Source: Calonectria ilicicola
Taxonomy: Eukaryota > Ascomycota > Sordariomycetes > Hypocreales > Nectriaceae
Assembly: GCA_020809705.1 (NCBI GenBank)
Contig: CP085833.1
Span: 3,844,001-3,908,000 of the forward strand
Length of the DNA stretch: 64,000 nt
Reading direction: 5' to 3'
A model generated the notes under the pieces. It searched no databases. It was given only the letters and a program-made list of their open reading frames with translations, and was not told where the DNA came from. Positions 1 to 11,556 of the stretch are shown in pieces. The translations under genes and the position numbers were made by a program. Each line of letters starts with the position of its first letter. The stretch's first letter is position 1.

Positions 1-2797
1 AGCCTGGTGTTTTCTTTCTGTCCATGGCCATGATCCCACCATATCTTTGCAATCACCACAGTAAAATTTTTTGGGGTCTCCTAGATCATTGGCTGACACT
101 TCATAGGTTGGCTCATTGGGGGTTTGGGCATCGTAACATGGAAGGGCCATTTTCACACTTAAATCCCCTATAAGGAATCGCAAAGTTAAGAGTATTCGAG
201 AAAATGCGTCAAGGAGATGAAATATGCCAGGTTGTGGATGTATTAACAGTCTTTTTAAAACCGTCACAGGATCAGTCAGCCCTGGGCGTTTTCAGTCAAC
301 TTCAGCTGAATGTGGCGGAGCAAGATCGCGGCAGTCTACGGTAAAACTCAACGCGCTAGGAAGCCCAGCTCCTTTAAAAAAGCCTACCCAAGGCAGACAC
401 AAACCTCAGCTGAGGTTTTATCGAATCTGAAATGAACAAGTGTACTTCCAAGCATTGTTTTAAAGAATTGATAATTTTTCTCCAGCCAAAGCGACAGGGT
501 CGAGAATTTCGTCGAGGAAAGACACCCGCAGCACAACCAACCAAGTTTAAAATTATTATTGCGCATGATGGCTCAATAAAATATGGATATTCTTTCGTGA
601 TACTATATTCCCTCAGACCCCGGTGGTGTGCCATCCACCATTCGAATGGGTTGTGGCATACCGATGAGCTTAGATGATGTCTTCCCATCCAAACCTATTT
701 ATAGTTCTTGCAATTTTTTACGAGATATCCGTGGGCGAATATATTTATCTACTTGGTTCGAATCAAGAGTCATAGCACCAACATAGACAATACAGCCCGC
801 ACGTGAGCCTCAGCTGGACCTGAAGGCCCTAGCAGGATTATTCGTTCTATTTTGAGATTTAATCTTGTATTAAACATATTTTAAGCATCCTAAATCCAAC
901 ACCTATTGAATCTTTTCCCGTCTCATCCCTTAGTCACTACCAACAAAGATTGAAAGGGCGCCACGGCTGATTGACTATTGTTTCAAATAAATGTTTCCAG
1001 TAGTTCCCCAGGAACGGGTTACATTCTAGATTTGAGACACTGTAAAAAAAAAAAAAAAAAAGAGAGAGAGAGAGAGAGAAATGACCACTGAATCAAAGAT
1101 GCATCAAACTTCTCTTCACCTCAGTGGAATAATTGAGAGTGTATCGCTGTGGTGGTGCGCATGAGCCACTGACCATTTCGATGTACGCCGATTGGGTTTT
1201 CCGTGTAGTTTCAGGTACATTAGTAGAACTTTCTTCTTTAGCGGATGAATCACGGGGGTCTCGTCCTTTTTCCTTTTTCCCTTTTTTTCTCGCTAACCCC
1301 CTTTCTTTAGCTTGAGCGGGCTTACCATGTTGGTTCAATGATCATCCCGCCCATCAAACGGCCGAGGCATGATTAACAGGGCACATTTAGGAGAGTGAAT
1401 GTGAGTGGAATTAAGCAAAATTGACCTCCGCCACAAGGGCGATGACGCATTTGATAATCACATCTAATCTACGACGTTGTCTCACTAAAGCTTGGCCGAT
1501 TTCGCAAAAATCCAACCAAACTCGCTGACGAGCATCTATTCAGAGCAGTAATTTCGCCGCGGCGGATTAGCGAAATTGGGTATACATGTACACGGACGCA
1601 AAGGCGTCCAATAAGAAACCCATTCACTTCCTGTCGTAGTAATACTCTACGTCGTACAGAGCGTAAGAGCTTTATCACGTGGATCTTATACGAAGAAATG
1701 GCGCTTGGGCTCAAGTAGACCGCCTAACCTAAACTCTTATTTATTTGAGCTTGTTCGAGATAGGGTATTGGTGGCCACAGGGAGAGCAAATTTCCCTTCA
1801 CCATTCCCTCCCTCTCTGCCCAACTTCCTGAGTTACATCAAAGAGGCGGTGATGGAAAGTTATAGTAATCTAACTAAAAAATTTCACACCGGTTGTGAGC
1901 CGTAAGACTAAATAACAGTGAGCATTTGGCTGCCTTACCATGTCTTAGTTATGGTGCACGTTGTGCTCAGCTGCATGTTACTAAATAATTAAAAATCTCA
2001 CCCAAAAGCCCCATGTTACCCAATAAAATCTGACAACAGATTCCCAAATTATGCATAAAGCTGGGGTTTTGCTCAAAATCGCGACATAATGGAACGTACA
2101 TCGTGTTTTGATCATCCTTAGTCGCTTATGTGGAGACGCGCAAATCTTCTTGTTGACCGTCTAATTGCCCACAATTGAACAGCAAGGCATTTTGTGACGT
2201 CAGGGATCGTCTCAAATCATAATGCACATATGCATCACCCAAACACACCGTAGTACTTGATAAACAAGCCCATGTCGTCTAGATAGCCGGTTTATGCCGT
2301 CCCATGATCCAATCACTCGCCACAGGACGCTTGGGGAAAGGTCCGACCATTGCACCATACCCCGCCTTCAGGGTCAGGCTCCAATAACAATTCAACCGAC
2401 GATTCACACTCAGGACAAGGATAGCCCTGAAAACCCAACCAACGAGTCAGATATCAGAGGACTTTTGAGACTCGACTTGCTTACACATGTTGTTTAGGCT
2501 AGACGTTGGAGTACTACGGAACTTTTGAACCCCACTAGCCTCATGAGGCAGCTACCAAACGGGAATAGTCCAGCCGCCATCTATGGTGCCGACCTTGCCG
2601 ATATTGCGGCCTACAAGCAGTGATACAACGTGATAATCTTCGGCTTTATGGCAAAGATTCACTGAACTTTTGTTTAGTGATGTCAACTCGCATATAGCGC
2701 AAGTTACTTTCGTGCCGTCGCGAAACAATTTTAATAAATAGTCATTCCGCTCTGAGCTTTTGTTTTATGCCATTGCTGCTACTGAGTCCAAAGCAAA
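1..2797. other. Left-edge intergenic region, no gene seen
   Basis: Only short, unrelated reading frames on both strands, none with a recognisable motif or a coherent exon series. It contains one microsatellite (listed separately). The last ~65 bases before the carboxypeptidase start carry a TAATAAATA stretch that could serve as its TATA element. Confidence 0.6.
1044..1080. repeat. Poly-A / (GA)n microsatellite
   Basis: A run of 18 A residues is followed directly by about nine GA units. This is a simple repeat in non-coding DNA with no sign of being the tail of a retroelement. Confidence 0.9.
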
Positions 2798-4633
2798 ATG
2801 CAGCTCAAATTAATTAGCCTCTTGCTTTCTTTTGGGGCCTTGTCCCAGGCCTCCTTTAATAAGGGTGCTCTCAAGGCTTTCAGCCACGATCGACCTCGCA
2901 ACCATGAATACAAGCGAGAGCCTGTTCTGGAGCAGACAACTCTGGAAAAGAGGTCGAAATCCAAATTTCTGAATAAGAAAACGGAAAAGTTTGTCGTCAA
3001 TGGCACTGGAATTCCTGAGGTTGCATTCGACGTTGGCGAGTCCTATGCCGGTTTGTTGCCTATTTCTCAGTCACCACACGAGACCAGAGAGTTGTATTTC
3101 TGGTTCTTCCCCAGTACCAACCCCAAGGCCGGCGACGAGGTGGTTATTTGGTGAGTTCCCTGCTCTCACACATTGTGGAAGCAAACGCTAATGTTTTTGT
3201 TAGGCTCAACGGAGGACCAGGCTGCAGCTCCCTTAGCGGTCTGCTGACTGAGAATGGCCCCTTCCTATGGCAGCAGGGCACCCTCGCTCCCACGCCAAAC
3301 TCTTACAGCTGGACTAACCTGTAAGTCGAATCTACCATTTATTGACATTGAGACAAGCTGACAAAAAAATATAGTACAAATGTCATCTGGGTTGAGCAGC
3401 CTGTTGGAGTGGGTTACAGTCAGGGAAAGCCCAACATCACCAACGAAGTGGAACTTGGCTTGCAATTCATCGGTTTCTGGCGCAACTTCATTGACGCCTT
3501 TGACTTGAAAGGTGCAACTACTTACATCACTGGCGAATCCTATGCGGGATACTACGTTCCTTACATTGCAGATGCGTTCATCACAGCTGATGATGACGAC
3601 TACTACAAGCTCGGAGGTGTGGCCATTAACGACCCCATTCTTGGTGACGGGACTCTACAGCAGGAGGCTGTCGTCTTTCCTTTCATCGAGTACTGGCAGA
3701 ATTTGTTCAACCTCAACCAGTCCTACATCAACGCTTTGAGGTGGACCCACGAGCACTGCAATTTCTCATCCTATCTTGAGACGTACGGCACTTTCCCGCC
3801 TCCTGAAGGACCATTCCCCGTCCTGCCAGATCCTTATGCGGATACTTCAGGCAACTACACTTGCGATATCTGGGATTGGGCTTACGAAGCTGCCCTTGCG
3901 GCCAACCCCTGCTTCAACATCTACCACATTACCGACACCTGCCCCTTCACTTACTCGCAGCTTGGCATTGTCAACCAGGTAATTTCCCTTCTCTGGTCGG
4001 ATTCTACATTGTGCTAACCACGATATTCTCATCCCGTAGGGCGACTACTCTCCACCAGGTGCTCAGGTCTACTTTAACCGCACAGATGTCAAGAAAGCGC
4101 TCAACGCTCCTGATGTTGATTGGTATCAGTGCACGCCAAACAACGTTTTCGGAGGCGGCGACCCCAACTCCAACGCCAGCGATACATCTCTGGCTCCCGC
4201 GCAAGAAGAGGTGCTCCGCCGCGTGATTGAGCACACCAACAACACCATTATTGGCGTCGGTCGCCTCGACTACATCCTGCCACCCAACGGCACGCTATTT
4301 GCCCTCCAGAACACCACCTGGAACGGCAAGCAGGGTTTCCAGAAGTACCCGCAGGACAAGGAGTTTTACGTGCCCTACCACCCAGAGTACAATGGCGGCA
4401 GGAACAGCGAGGCCGGTATTGTCGGCAACTGGGGCTACGAGCGTGGGTTGACGTACTACGAGGTTCAGCTGGCTGGTCACGAGCTCCCTGGATACTCTGC
4501 AGGGTCTGGCTACCGCGTCATCGAACACCTGCTTGGACGCATTAAGAATTTGGGTACCATCGAGGATTTCACAACCCAAAAGGGAGATTTCCAGGGTAAT
4601 GGCACGATCGAGTATCCTTCTCTGCTGAACTAG
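2798..4633 (+). CDS. Secreted serine carboxypeptidase (S10 family)
   Basis: Exons are 2798-3150, 3204-3320, 3375-3978 and 4040-4633, giving 555 residues. A signal peptide (about residues 1-18, hydrophobic [11 protein letters not shown] core) is followed by a basic pro-segment. The S10 signatures are in order: LNGGPGCSS at 119-127, the nucleophile Ser212 in GESYAG, Asp435 in VGRLDYILP and His505 in AGHELPGY, so the Ser-Asp-His triad is complete. Members of the family release C-terminal residues from peptides at acidic pH in the vacuole or outside the cell. The signal peptide and many N-x-T/S sites suggest secretion here, most likely for nutrient peptide digestion together with the oligopeptide transporter downstream. 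Frames join perfectly across all three introns. The exact substrate preference cannot be read from the sequence. Confidence 0.95.
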
Positions 4634-6032
4634 CGAAGTAAGCGAGAGACGTATGCTTAATGATTTGGGGGGCACGCGCGTTATCGCCGTCTGTTGGGGT
4701 TTCCTGGGGTGATAACATTGTGTACATAGCAATCCTAGGAACCTCCTCGGATAGACATGGATCCATGTCTATCAGCTGATCAAGCCGCGCATCGGGCAAG
4801 CATAGCGATGCGTTAGGTCGTAATATATTTTACTTGCCAAAATGTCCTTGCGCCTGTAATATCCCACCGAGTGATATAATCTACTTGACGCTGCAGGGCA
4901 TGTGATGATGTGTGAATGAATGGAGGCAAAAGCAATTTTTGGAGACTTGTATATCATAGTTCTCCCAGATACATATCATTTATGACCTATTCTATTATCC
5001 TATTGCATCACCAAAATGAATCAGCCAACCCCAACCAAGCTTGGCACCCCCAGATTCCTGCCCTGGACCCGATTGCTGTGGCCATCGGAATAGTGGGGCG
5101 TTAGCTGCTTCATCCTCACGCCTTATCGTTGGTGCTGCGCTGTGGGGTGACGGCAGCCCGCCATCGCAAAAGTGCCAGGCAACCAAACCACAAAAGTCCC
5201 GAGCGCCTCATATTCTTCAATATCCATTTTCTTACACGCATGTGAAGCCTTTTTTAATTGATGGAATTATTCGTCCAACTTCGTAATAAAAATGATCACC
5301 CGGGTCGTTGTTGCCGTCCGGCACTTTTGTGATCTTCGGCTGGGAGGTTGGTCCAGTAGGCGGTAAATGCCCCCACAGGGCCAGCAGGTCTCAATCGTTT
5401 GCCAGTCTGAGTTTTCTAGATCAAATATCGCGATAACAGAGACTGATATCACGTCAAAACCACGATTACCGGGATTTGAGTGGATAACAAATGCCGTGCC
5501 CGATACGACCTTCCAGAATGGGCGCGCTGGCCGGCCTCAGTCATTGCATTCCTTTGAGGCTCTCGCTTGCTTTGACGCATGCTTTATTGGCCTGTTAATT
5601 AATGAATCAAGAGTTTGGCATTCCCGCGTATAATTATGCGAGCCTTATGGCCTCGCATTTGGCATATATTTATTCGCGTGCCCCAATGGCGCGAATCACA
5701 CCTAAATGGTTCCTGTGCCGCACGGCGCGCTGGTTGTGGAAACAGCAGCTTGGAGAACTCACCATCGGAGTTAAAAATTGCATCATTGAATTTGTCTCAG
5801 TTGACAGCGAATTCCCCATCACGGGCCCAGTCTTTGTCGTGACCCCGTGCCATGAAATCCTGACGAAATTTTTGGGCTGAGAAATAAAGGAACAGTCTAG
5901 TTCAATAATGCATAATAGTCGAATTTTTGAGTGCTTCTTTTTGCCTTCTTTTTGTGCGAATAAGTTGCAATCGGCAGCCTGTTTTGCCGCCTTGGTCCAC
6001 CCTGCTGACCCCAGCCATGCGGTCTGTCCAAA
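4634..6032. other. Intergenic region between carboxypeptidase and OPT genes
   Basis: It holds the carboxypeptidase 3' flank with the palindrome above and, presumably, the promoter of the OPT gene. Several reading frames of 60-90 codons overlap on both strands around 5.3-6.0 kb but show no motif, no codon bias and no splice structure, so I do not call a gene. Confidence 0.55.
4750..4773. repeat. Perfect 24-bp palindrome
   Basis: The two 12-base halves are exact reverse complements centred on GGATCC, 117 bases after the carboxypeptidase stop. As RNA it would form a perfect hairpin stem with essentially no loop; as DNA it is a perfect two-fold site. An 8-bp palindrome (TCAGCTGA, 4772-4779) overlaps its right end. 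The role is unknown; a 3'-end signal or a dimer-protein site are both possible. Confidence 0.85.
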
Positions 6033-8447
6033 ATGTCGCTCAACAACACCAGCGACCTTTTGGATGAGATAGATGTCCCAGATACCCCAACTGAAGGCAA
6101 CGGTGTATTCGAGGACCCATCCACAGCTGCCAAATACACTCCTGACAATACTTCGCCCAGCGACACGGAGGCCGAGGAACCTCTTAATCCTGGAAATGGA
6201 GATGACCCTCAGCATGCGAAGGGGCATCCCGTGATTCGAGATGGTATCTTAGAACAAAAAGAATTATTTATCATTGACAGTACTAATACGGCGAGTTAGG
6301 TACCGACGTCTCCAAGTACTTGGTGTCAACTAGGGATGATGGCGACCCTGCTCTCACATTCCGCTCAATTGTTTTGGGCACCGTTTTCACTGCGCTTTCT
6401 AGCGTAATCACGATGCTTTATACGTTTAAGCCAACTCAGATGCAAGTTTCAGCGGTGTTCTTGCAACGTGAGTCTCCCCCTCCAACTCAGTAGACGAACA
6501 CTCACGCATCAAATAGTCTTGGTTTATATTTTCGGTGAAGCTTGGGCCATTGCAACGCCGCGGGCAGATCGTTTCAAAAACCCTTGGGTGCAGAGAATTC
6601 TTCGTTTTCTCAACTCGGGGCAGCCTTTCGGTATCAAGGAGCACGTGGTAGCTTCTCTAATTGCATCTTCTGGAAACAATGGCTTGTCGGGAGTAGAAAT
6701 TTATGCCGCAGAACGACTGTTTTATGACCGAAGCGTCTCTATCTCCACTGCCATCTTGGCTACCTTCTCCATTTCACTTTGTGGGTTCGTTCTGGCGGGT
6801 GTGCTACGACCATTGATCGTCTATCCCGCAGAAATGGTCTACTGGTCAACATTGCCTCAAGTGGTGCTCTACCAGAACCTCCATTTTGATCAGCGTGCGA
6901 ATAAGGATCGCCTCATTAAGTTTGGCTGTGCCCTTGTCATTGCTGCTGTTTGGGAAGTTTTTCCAGCTTACATGGTGACCTGGTTCGGAGGAATCTCCGT
7001 CTTTTGTCTTGCGTCGATGAACGCGCCAAGGCACACTCGTACCATTTTTTCAACAATCTTCGGAGGATCTTCCTCTAACGAAGGATTGGGTCTTCTCAAC
7101 TTTTCGTTCGATTGGCAATACATCCAGAGCACGTATTTGTCTTTACCACTCAAGCAACAGCTGAATTCTTGGATTGGCTATTTCTTTTGGTACATTGCTA
7201 TGTTAAGTCTATTCTATAGCAACGCTTGGAACGCGAAAAGCTTTCCATTCATGTCCACATCACTTTTCCTCCGGAATGGTACTGCATTATCGACGGATAC
7301 AATTCTGGATAATCATGGTACAATTGATGAGGGAAAGCTCAGCGCCGTAGGACTTCCCTACATGACCTCGAGTACAGTTTGGGGCTATTTCACTATGAAT
7401 CTTGCCATCGGCGCTTTAATTTCTCATGTCATAATATTCTACGGCAAAGACATGGTCTTGGCATGGAAACAGGCCCGCAACAGAACTCAACCCGATCCGC
7501 ACTACCAGGCCATGCTGAAGTATAAAGAAGTTCCAATGTGGTGGTACTTGATTTTATTTGTGCTTTGCTTTGTTGCTGGATTAGTGGTCACCATCAAGGG
7601 CGATACCACTCTCCCGGTCTGGGGTTATATTATTTCCCTTCTTTTGGGAGGCTTCATTGCCCCATTCTCCTGCATTTTGTATGGATTATACGGCACCGGT
7701 GTTTCCACGAACCAAATATCCAAAATGGTTGCTGGTGTCATCCATCCTGGTCGCCCTCTGGCTAATTTATACTTTGCCAGCTGGTCTCACCAAGTTATTC
7801 TCCTCGCAGTCAATTTGGCCAATTGGCTCAAAGTTGGACAATATACAAAAGTGCCTCATAGAATCATGTTTGGTACTCAAGTATATGGGACGCTGTTGGG
7901 AGCCGGCTTGAATTATGCCGTCATGACAACAATCGTGAGCAATCAACGAGAAATTTTGCTTGATCCTAAGGGAAACAACGTTTGGAGCGGTTCGACTATG
8001 CAAAGCCTAAACTCTCAAGCGATCACCTGGGCATTGGCAAAAGAAATGTATGGCGTAAAGGGACGTTACGTGATCGTACCTTTGGGCTTGCTGATCGGGT
8101 TCACCTTTCCAATTATTCATTGGGGTCTTATCAAACTGTTTCCCCGCCTACGAAAAGTGCCTATCAACACTGCTATCATTTCTTCGCATGCTGGGACCAC
8201 GTATTATGGTACTACGTCGTGGATTTGGTCCTCAATCGCTGTTGGTGTCTTTTCGCAATTGTGGCTAAGACGCCGACTACCACAGATATATAACAAGTAC
8301 AATTACTTGATTGGAGCTGCATTAGACGGAGGGTCTCAAATTGTTATTTTCATTCTATCATTTGCTGTATTTGGAGCTAGCGGGAAAGAGCATCCATTTC
8401 CAACGTGGTGGGGGAATCCCGCTGGAAACCCAGACCATTGTTTATAG
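6033..8447 (+). CDS. Oligopeptide transporter (OPT family)
   Basis: Exons are 6033-6243, 6300-6467 and 6517-8447, giving 769 residues. The acidic N-terminal tail (about 85 residues) is cytosolic. After it comes the family entry sequence ending in DPALTFRSIVLGT and then a series of about 12-16 hydrophobic segments. The C-terminus carries the typical OPT features: a conserved HWGLIKLFP segment, a YLIGAALDGG segment and the terminal WWGNPAGNPDHC. OPT proteins are plasma-membrane proton-coupled importers of tetra- and pentapeptides, and some members carry glutathione or metal chelates. The length fits the family. The neighbour upstream is a secreted carboxypeptidase, consistent with peptide scavenging, though co-regulation is only inferred. 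Its stop lies 151 bases from that of the convergent MFS gene. Confidence 0.95.
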
Positions 8448-8598
8448 AACCCCATCGGTATATGTAACGCTGCGAGAAGTCGTATAATGAAACATACGGT
8501 CTATTTCCATCACAATATCCAAGCTCACCGTGGTTCTGTTATGGTCGATTATAAAATGAACCTGAATAATTAGCCCGGTGAAGATACTAACTGGTTCA

Positions 8599-10333
8599 CT
8601 ACCGCTGGGCGGCTATCTCTAGTTCTTGATCCCGTTCCTCTGGAGGCTCTAGCCCTCGGTCGCGGATCAGACCCGTGCCAATTAGGCATAATGCGATTAA
8701 TGGCACAAGAAAAATAAACACAGCATGGCTTGCTGCCATATATGCATCCAGTACCCGAGGCAGCTGCCCTACCTTGGAGCTCGGCAGTACGTAAGTAGAG
8801 TCTGCAATGTACTTGTACTGAGACGGAAGGGTAGCCCTGAGTCGTGCTTGAAGAATCGCAGCAGACATTGCTAGTCCGCATGCACCGCCTGCGCTTCGAA
8901 AAAAGTTTCTGTTCGAGATTATCACGGCGCGACGATACTTGGGCGAATGGGCTTGCAGAGCCACAAGTGTAGGCTGGAAAATAGCGCCAACTCCAGCTCC
9001 GACGAGGATCAAGACGAATACAATGAAGCCTGGACTCGTATGCCTGTTTAATATTATGGTAAGTCCGGATCCACTGCCTTTATGTTAGTATTAATCCGAA
9101 TATGGCCTTTGGACGCTTACAGTGTCCAGATTCCAAACCCAAAAACGATGACTTCACCGTAGCGTTTTCGGCGAGATATGTATTGTCCCGATAGTATAGA
9201 AACAACGCTTTGTGATATGACCAGAGGGACATATAAAGTCGCAGAGGTCATGACAGAAAATTGATGAGCGTTTTGGAGGTATAGCGGGACGTAATACAAA
9301 TACGATTGGTATACACATCCAAACAAGAAGTTTTGTGCAAGCATGACGACAACCATGTAATTTCCAAAGATGTCAACTAATTAAACTATTAGCAGGATAT
9401 AGGTCTGTTGGGGTTTTCAAATAGTTACCAGGCATCATGGGCAGTTTCGCAAACTTCCATTCCCATGCGACAAAAGTAAGTAGGGCCAGTGCTCCCAAGG
9501 CTAGCATGCTAATTATCATTGGTGAGCTCCAAGCGAAATATGCACCACCTAATTAATCATTTTACTTCAGTTCTGTGAACTCATCAAGATGTCAGTGGGA
9601 TGCGGGGCATATACAAACCTCCCGAGATAGGAATGAGCAAAAATACGACGGCAATTGTTGATACCAGAGAGCCCATCCAATCAACCTTCTTTACACTTTC
9701 CTTCAGATCTGCCGTTCGCGGCTTTGATGGGAGAAATATATACGTCGTGATTCCCGTGAGAGCGGACAGTGGTGCCAGCATCCAGAAAAATACTCTCCAG
9801 GTCGTTCGCTGAATGAGCGCCGCACATAGAAATGGGCCGATAACATTTCCCATGCCGATTGTAGCTCCGATAATGCCCTGATACTTGCCCCTCTGCTCAA
9901 GCGTTACGATATCGGAGATAATTATCATGGCTAGGTTAGAAATCCCCCCACCGCCGATACCTGCCATGGCACGGAAGACGTAAAACATGGCTGCATTCTG
10001 GGCCAGTCCACAGAGTAAATCTGCTATACAGAGTAGAGATATAGCCGCCAAGAAGATTGTTTTCCGCCCGAAAATATCGGATAGTCTCCCATACAGCATT
10101 TGAAAAGCTGTATTCGCCAACAGACTCGCGATACCAGCCCACGCGATAGTTGCCTCTGCATTTAAATCTTTAGCAATGGTAGTAAGAGCAACGGAGATTC
10201 CATTTTGATCAATAAAAACGATCAGCAAGGTGACAGAGAGGGTGACAAAGACAAGAATGAGTTGGCGCCGCGGCAATAGGTTGGCTTGATCATGCAAGCT
10301 GCGTTCAGCCTTCACGACTTCTTGTCGCGTCAT
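8599..10333 (-). CDS. MFS drug/metabolite exporter (DHA2, 14-helix type)
   Basis: In transcript order the exons are 10333-9619, 9548-9429, 9376-9121 and 9073-8599, giving 521 residues. Motif A (GRLSDIFGRK) lies between helices 2 and 3, followed by the glycine-rich GIGGGG segment and the antiporter motif C region (IGMGNVIGPFL) in helix 5. The length and the extra central helices after GGAYFAW match the 14-helix DHA2 proton antiporters that export toxins, drugs or secondary metabolites in fungi. It would act in the plasma membrane. The gene is preceded by a flavin-reductase-like gene on the same strand and its upstream region is rich in CGG triplets (see the regulatory entry). The substrate cannot be deduced. 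Confidence 0.92.
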
Positions 10334-10815
10334 GATTCAGTAGGTAGCATAAAGGAATCCCTCTGGAAGAAATTCTAAAAAAAAAATTGAAGATTAGAAT
10401 CATGAGGTCACTGATAGGTTCATGTAGACGCCCATCTCAATGACTAACGTTGCACCCCGGTTACGGAGCGTTTTCGGTGGCGGGCCGAACAAATTAGGTG
10501 AAAGATCGGACCCTACCCGCGGCGGTTGCCCGGGAATTGTTGGAGCTTTTAGCGAACAATTTCACACTGAGGGCCTGAATTGGCTAGCCATTTTTTATGA
10601 TGTTATTTAATCTGCTGGCTTCTTCTTATGCAAAATTTGGTGCGATTCATCTAATTGTGAACTCATTCGTACTAATTTAATGAATCTAGGCCATCTTATC
10701 CAGTGCAATTTTGATGACTCTATCCCACGTTGCGAATACCAACAGTAGCGATCATGTAACGCTAATCTACCTATAAAGAATTCTCCCAATTCTAGATTCG
10801 GTCAAAAAATCAATT
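10334..10815. other. Promoter region of the MFS exporter
   Basis: 482 bases between the flavoprotein stop and the MFS start. It contains a poly-A run close to the MFS start and the CGG-triplet cluster listed below. No gene is seen. Confidence 0.6.
10458..10533. promoter_or_regulatory. Cluster of CGG triplets, candidate zinc-cluster regulator sites
   Basis: About seven CGG triplets occur within 76 bases, 125-200 bases upstream of the MFS start, including a direct CGG-TTA-CGG pair (10458-10466) and a CCCGGG palindrome (10529-10534). Fungal Zn2Cys6 regulators bind CGG triplets as direct, inverted or everted pairs, so this is a plausible binding region. No dedicated regulator gene is adjacent. 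Confidence 0.35.
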
Positions 10816-11556
10816 TCAAACCTGTGGGTTCTGTTCGGCCCACGTCGCCTCAACCAGATCTTTGTCTTCATCGCCTGGTAGTTTGACCACACCGCTATAA
10901 GTCAAACCCCGGTATTTCTCTTCATTTACTTGCCCCAAACGACATTCGCCAATCTTCCCATCTCCAAGCCCATAAAGTTCCTGAAATGACATGAACATTG
11001 GCTTCCACTTGTCGGGGTTTATTCTATTGGGGTGGCCTGGCATCCGAAGTTGGTTGATGACATGCACACGCAGAACATGCAACTCCAGCGCGACCACAAA
11101 TCCCGCCCTATCAGGCAAGTCGTCCATTAAGTCGTGGCTATTCATCAATTTGCATTCCATCTGGACTGGACATTGAAGAATACGCGATGGCCGAACAAAG
11201 TCCGAAGGTTGCGGCGTGAGTCCAGCGTGCGCCCACTTATCCTTGACATATTGATAGCCTCTGGATTGTTTCGACTCAGACGGAAGCTTGGTGCCCGTTG
11301 TAAGTGCAAGGGCATCAACAAAGCCCGCCATGGTGTCATCAGGCATATTTACGACGCACTCTTTGGTGCGAAGAATATTTTGGGGTGTCTTGCTCTCCGC
11401 TCCAAAACCAAGAATGCAACGGTGACCGAGCCAGAAGACCGAGGAAATCGGGGATATGTTATGTGTTCCGTCTTCGTTCTCGGAGGTCACAAGGACAACT
11501 GGTGTGCCCCAGTACAGAATTGCGGGCGAGATAACAGAGTGCGTGCCGACAGTCAT
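10816..11556 (-). CDS. Flavin-reductase-like FMN-binding protein
   Basis: An intronless frame of 246 residues starting MTVGTHSVISPAILYWGTP. It matches the flavin reductase-like (split-barrel FMN-binding) family: an early strand with PVVLVTSENEDG, the NISPISSVFWLGHR segment that packs on the flavin, and the 'SxKTPxNI(L)RTKE' region followed by CVVNMP. In this family the protein holds FMN and either reduces it with NAD(P)H or acts as an uncharacterised flavoprotein. It is expected in the cytosol. It is the gene immediately upstream of the MFS exporter on the same strand, which hints at a small detoxification or metabolite module, but two adjacent genes are weak evidence. Fungal members are mostly uncharacterised, so the substrate is unknown. 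Confidence 0.85.
   Translation of the reverse strand: MTVGTHSVISPAILYWGTPVVLVTSENEDGTHNISPISSVFWLGHRCILGFGAESKTPQNILRTKECVVNMPDDTMAGFVDALALTTGTKLPSESKQSRGYQYVKDKWAHAGLTPQPSDFVRPSRILQCPVQMECKLMNSHDLMDDLPDRAGFVVALELHVLRVHVINQLRMPGHPNRINPDKWKPMFMSFQELYGLGDGKIGECRLGQVNEEKYRGLTYSGVVKLPGDEDKDLVEATWAEQNPQV

Noticed and set aside
751..765. GGTTCGAATC, which resembles a tRNA B box
   Set aside because: No matching A box, acceptor stem or cloverleaf can be formed around it.
5670..6227. 185-codon minus-strand frame overlapping the OPT start
   Set aside because: It overlaps the first OPT exon, which is supported by family conservation and splice logic.
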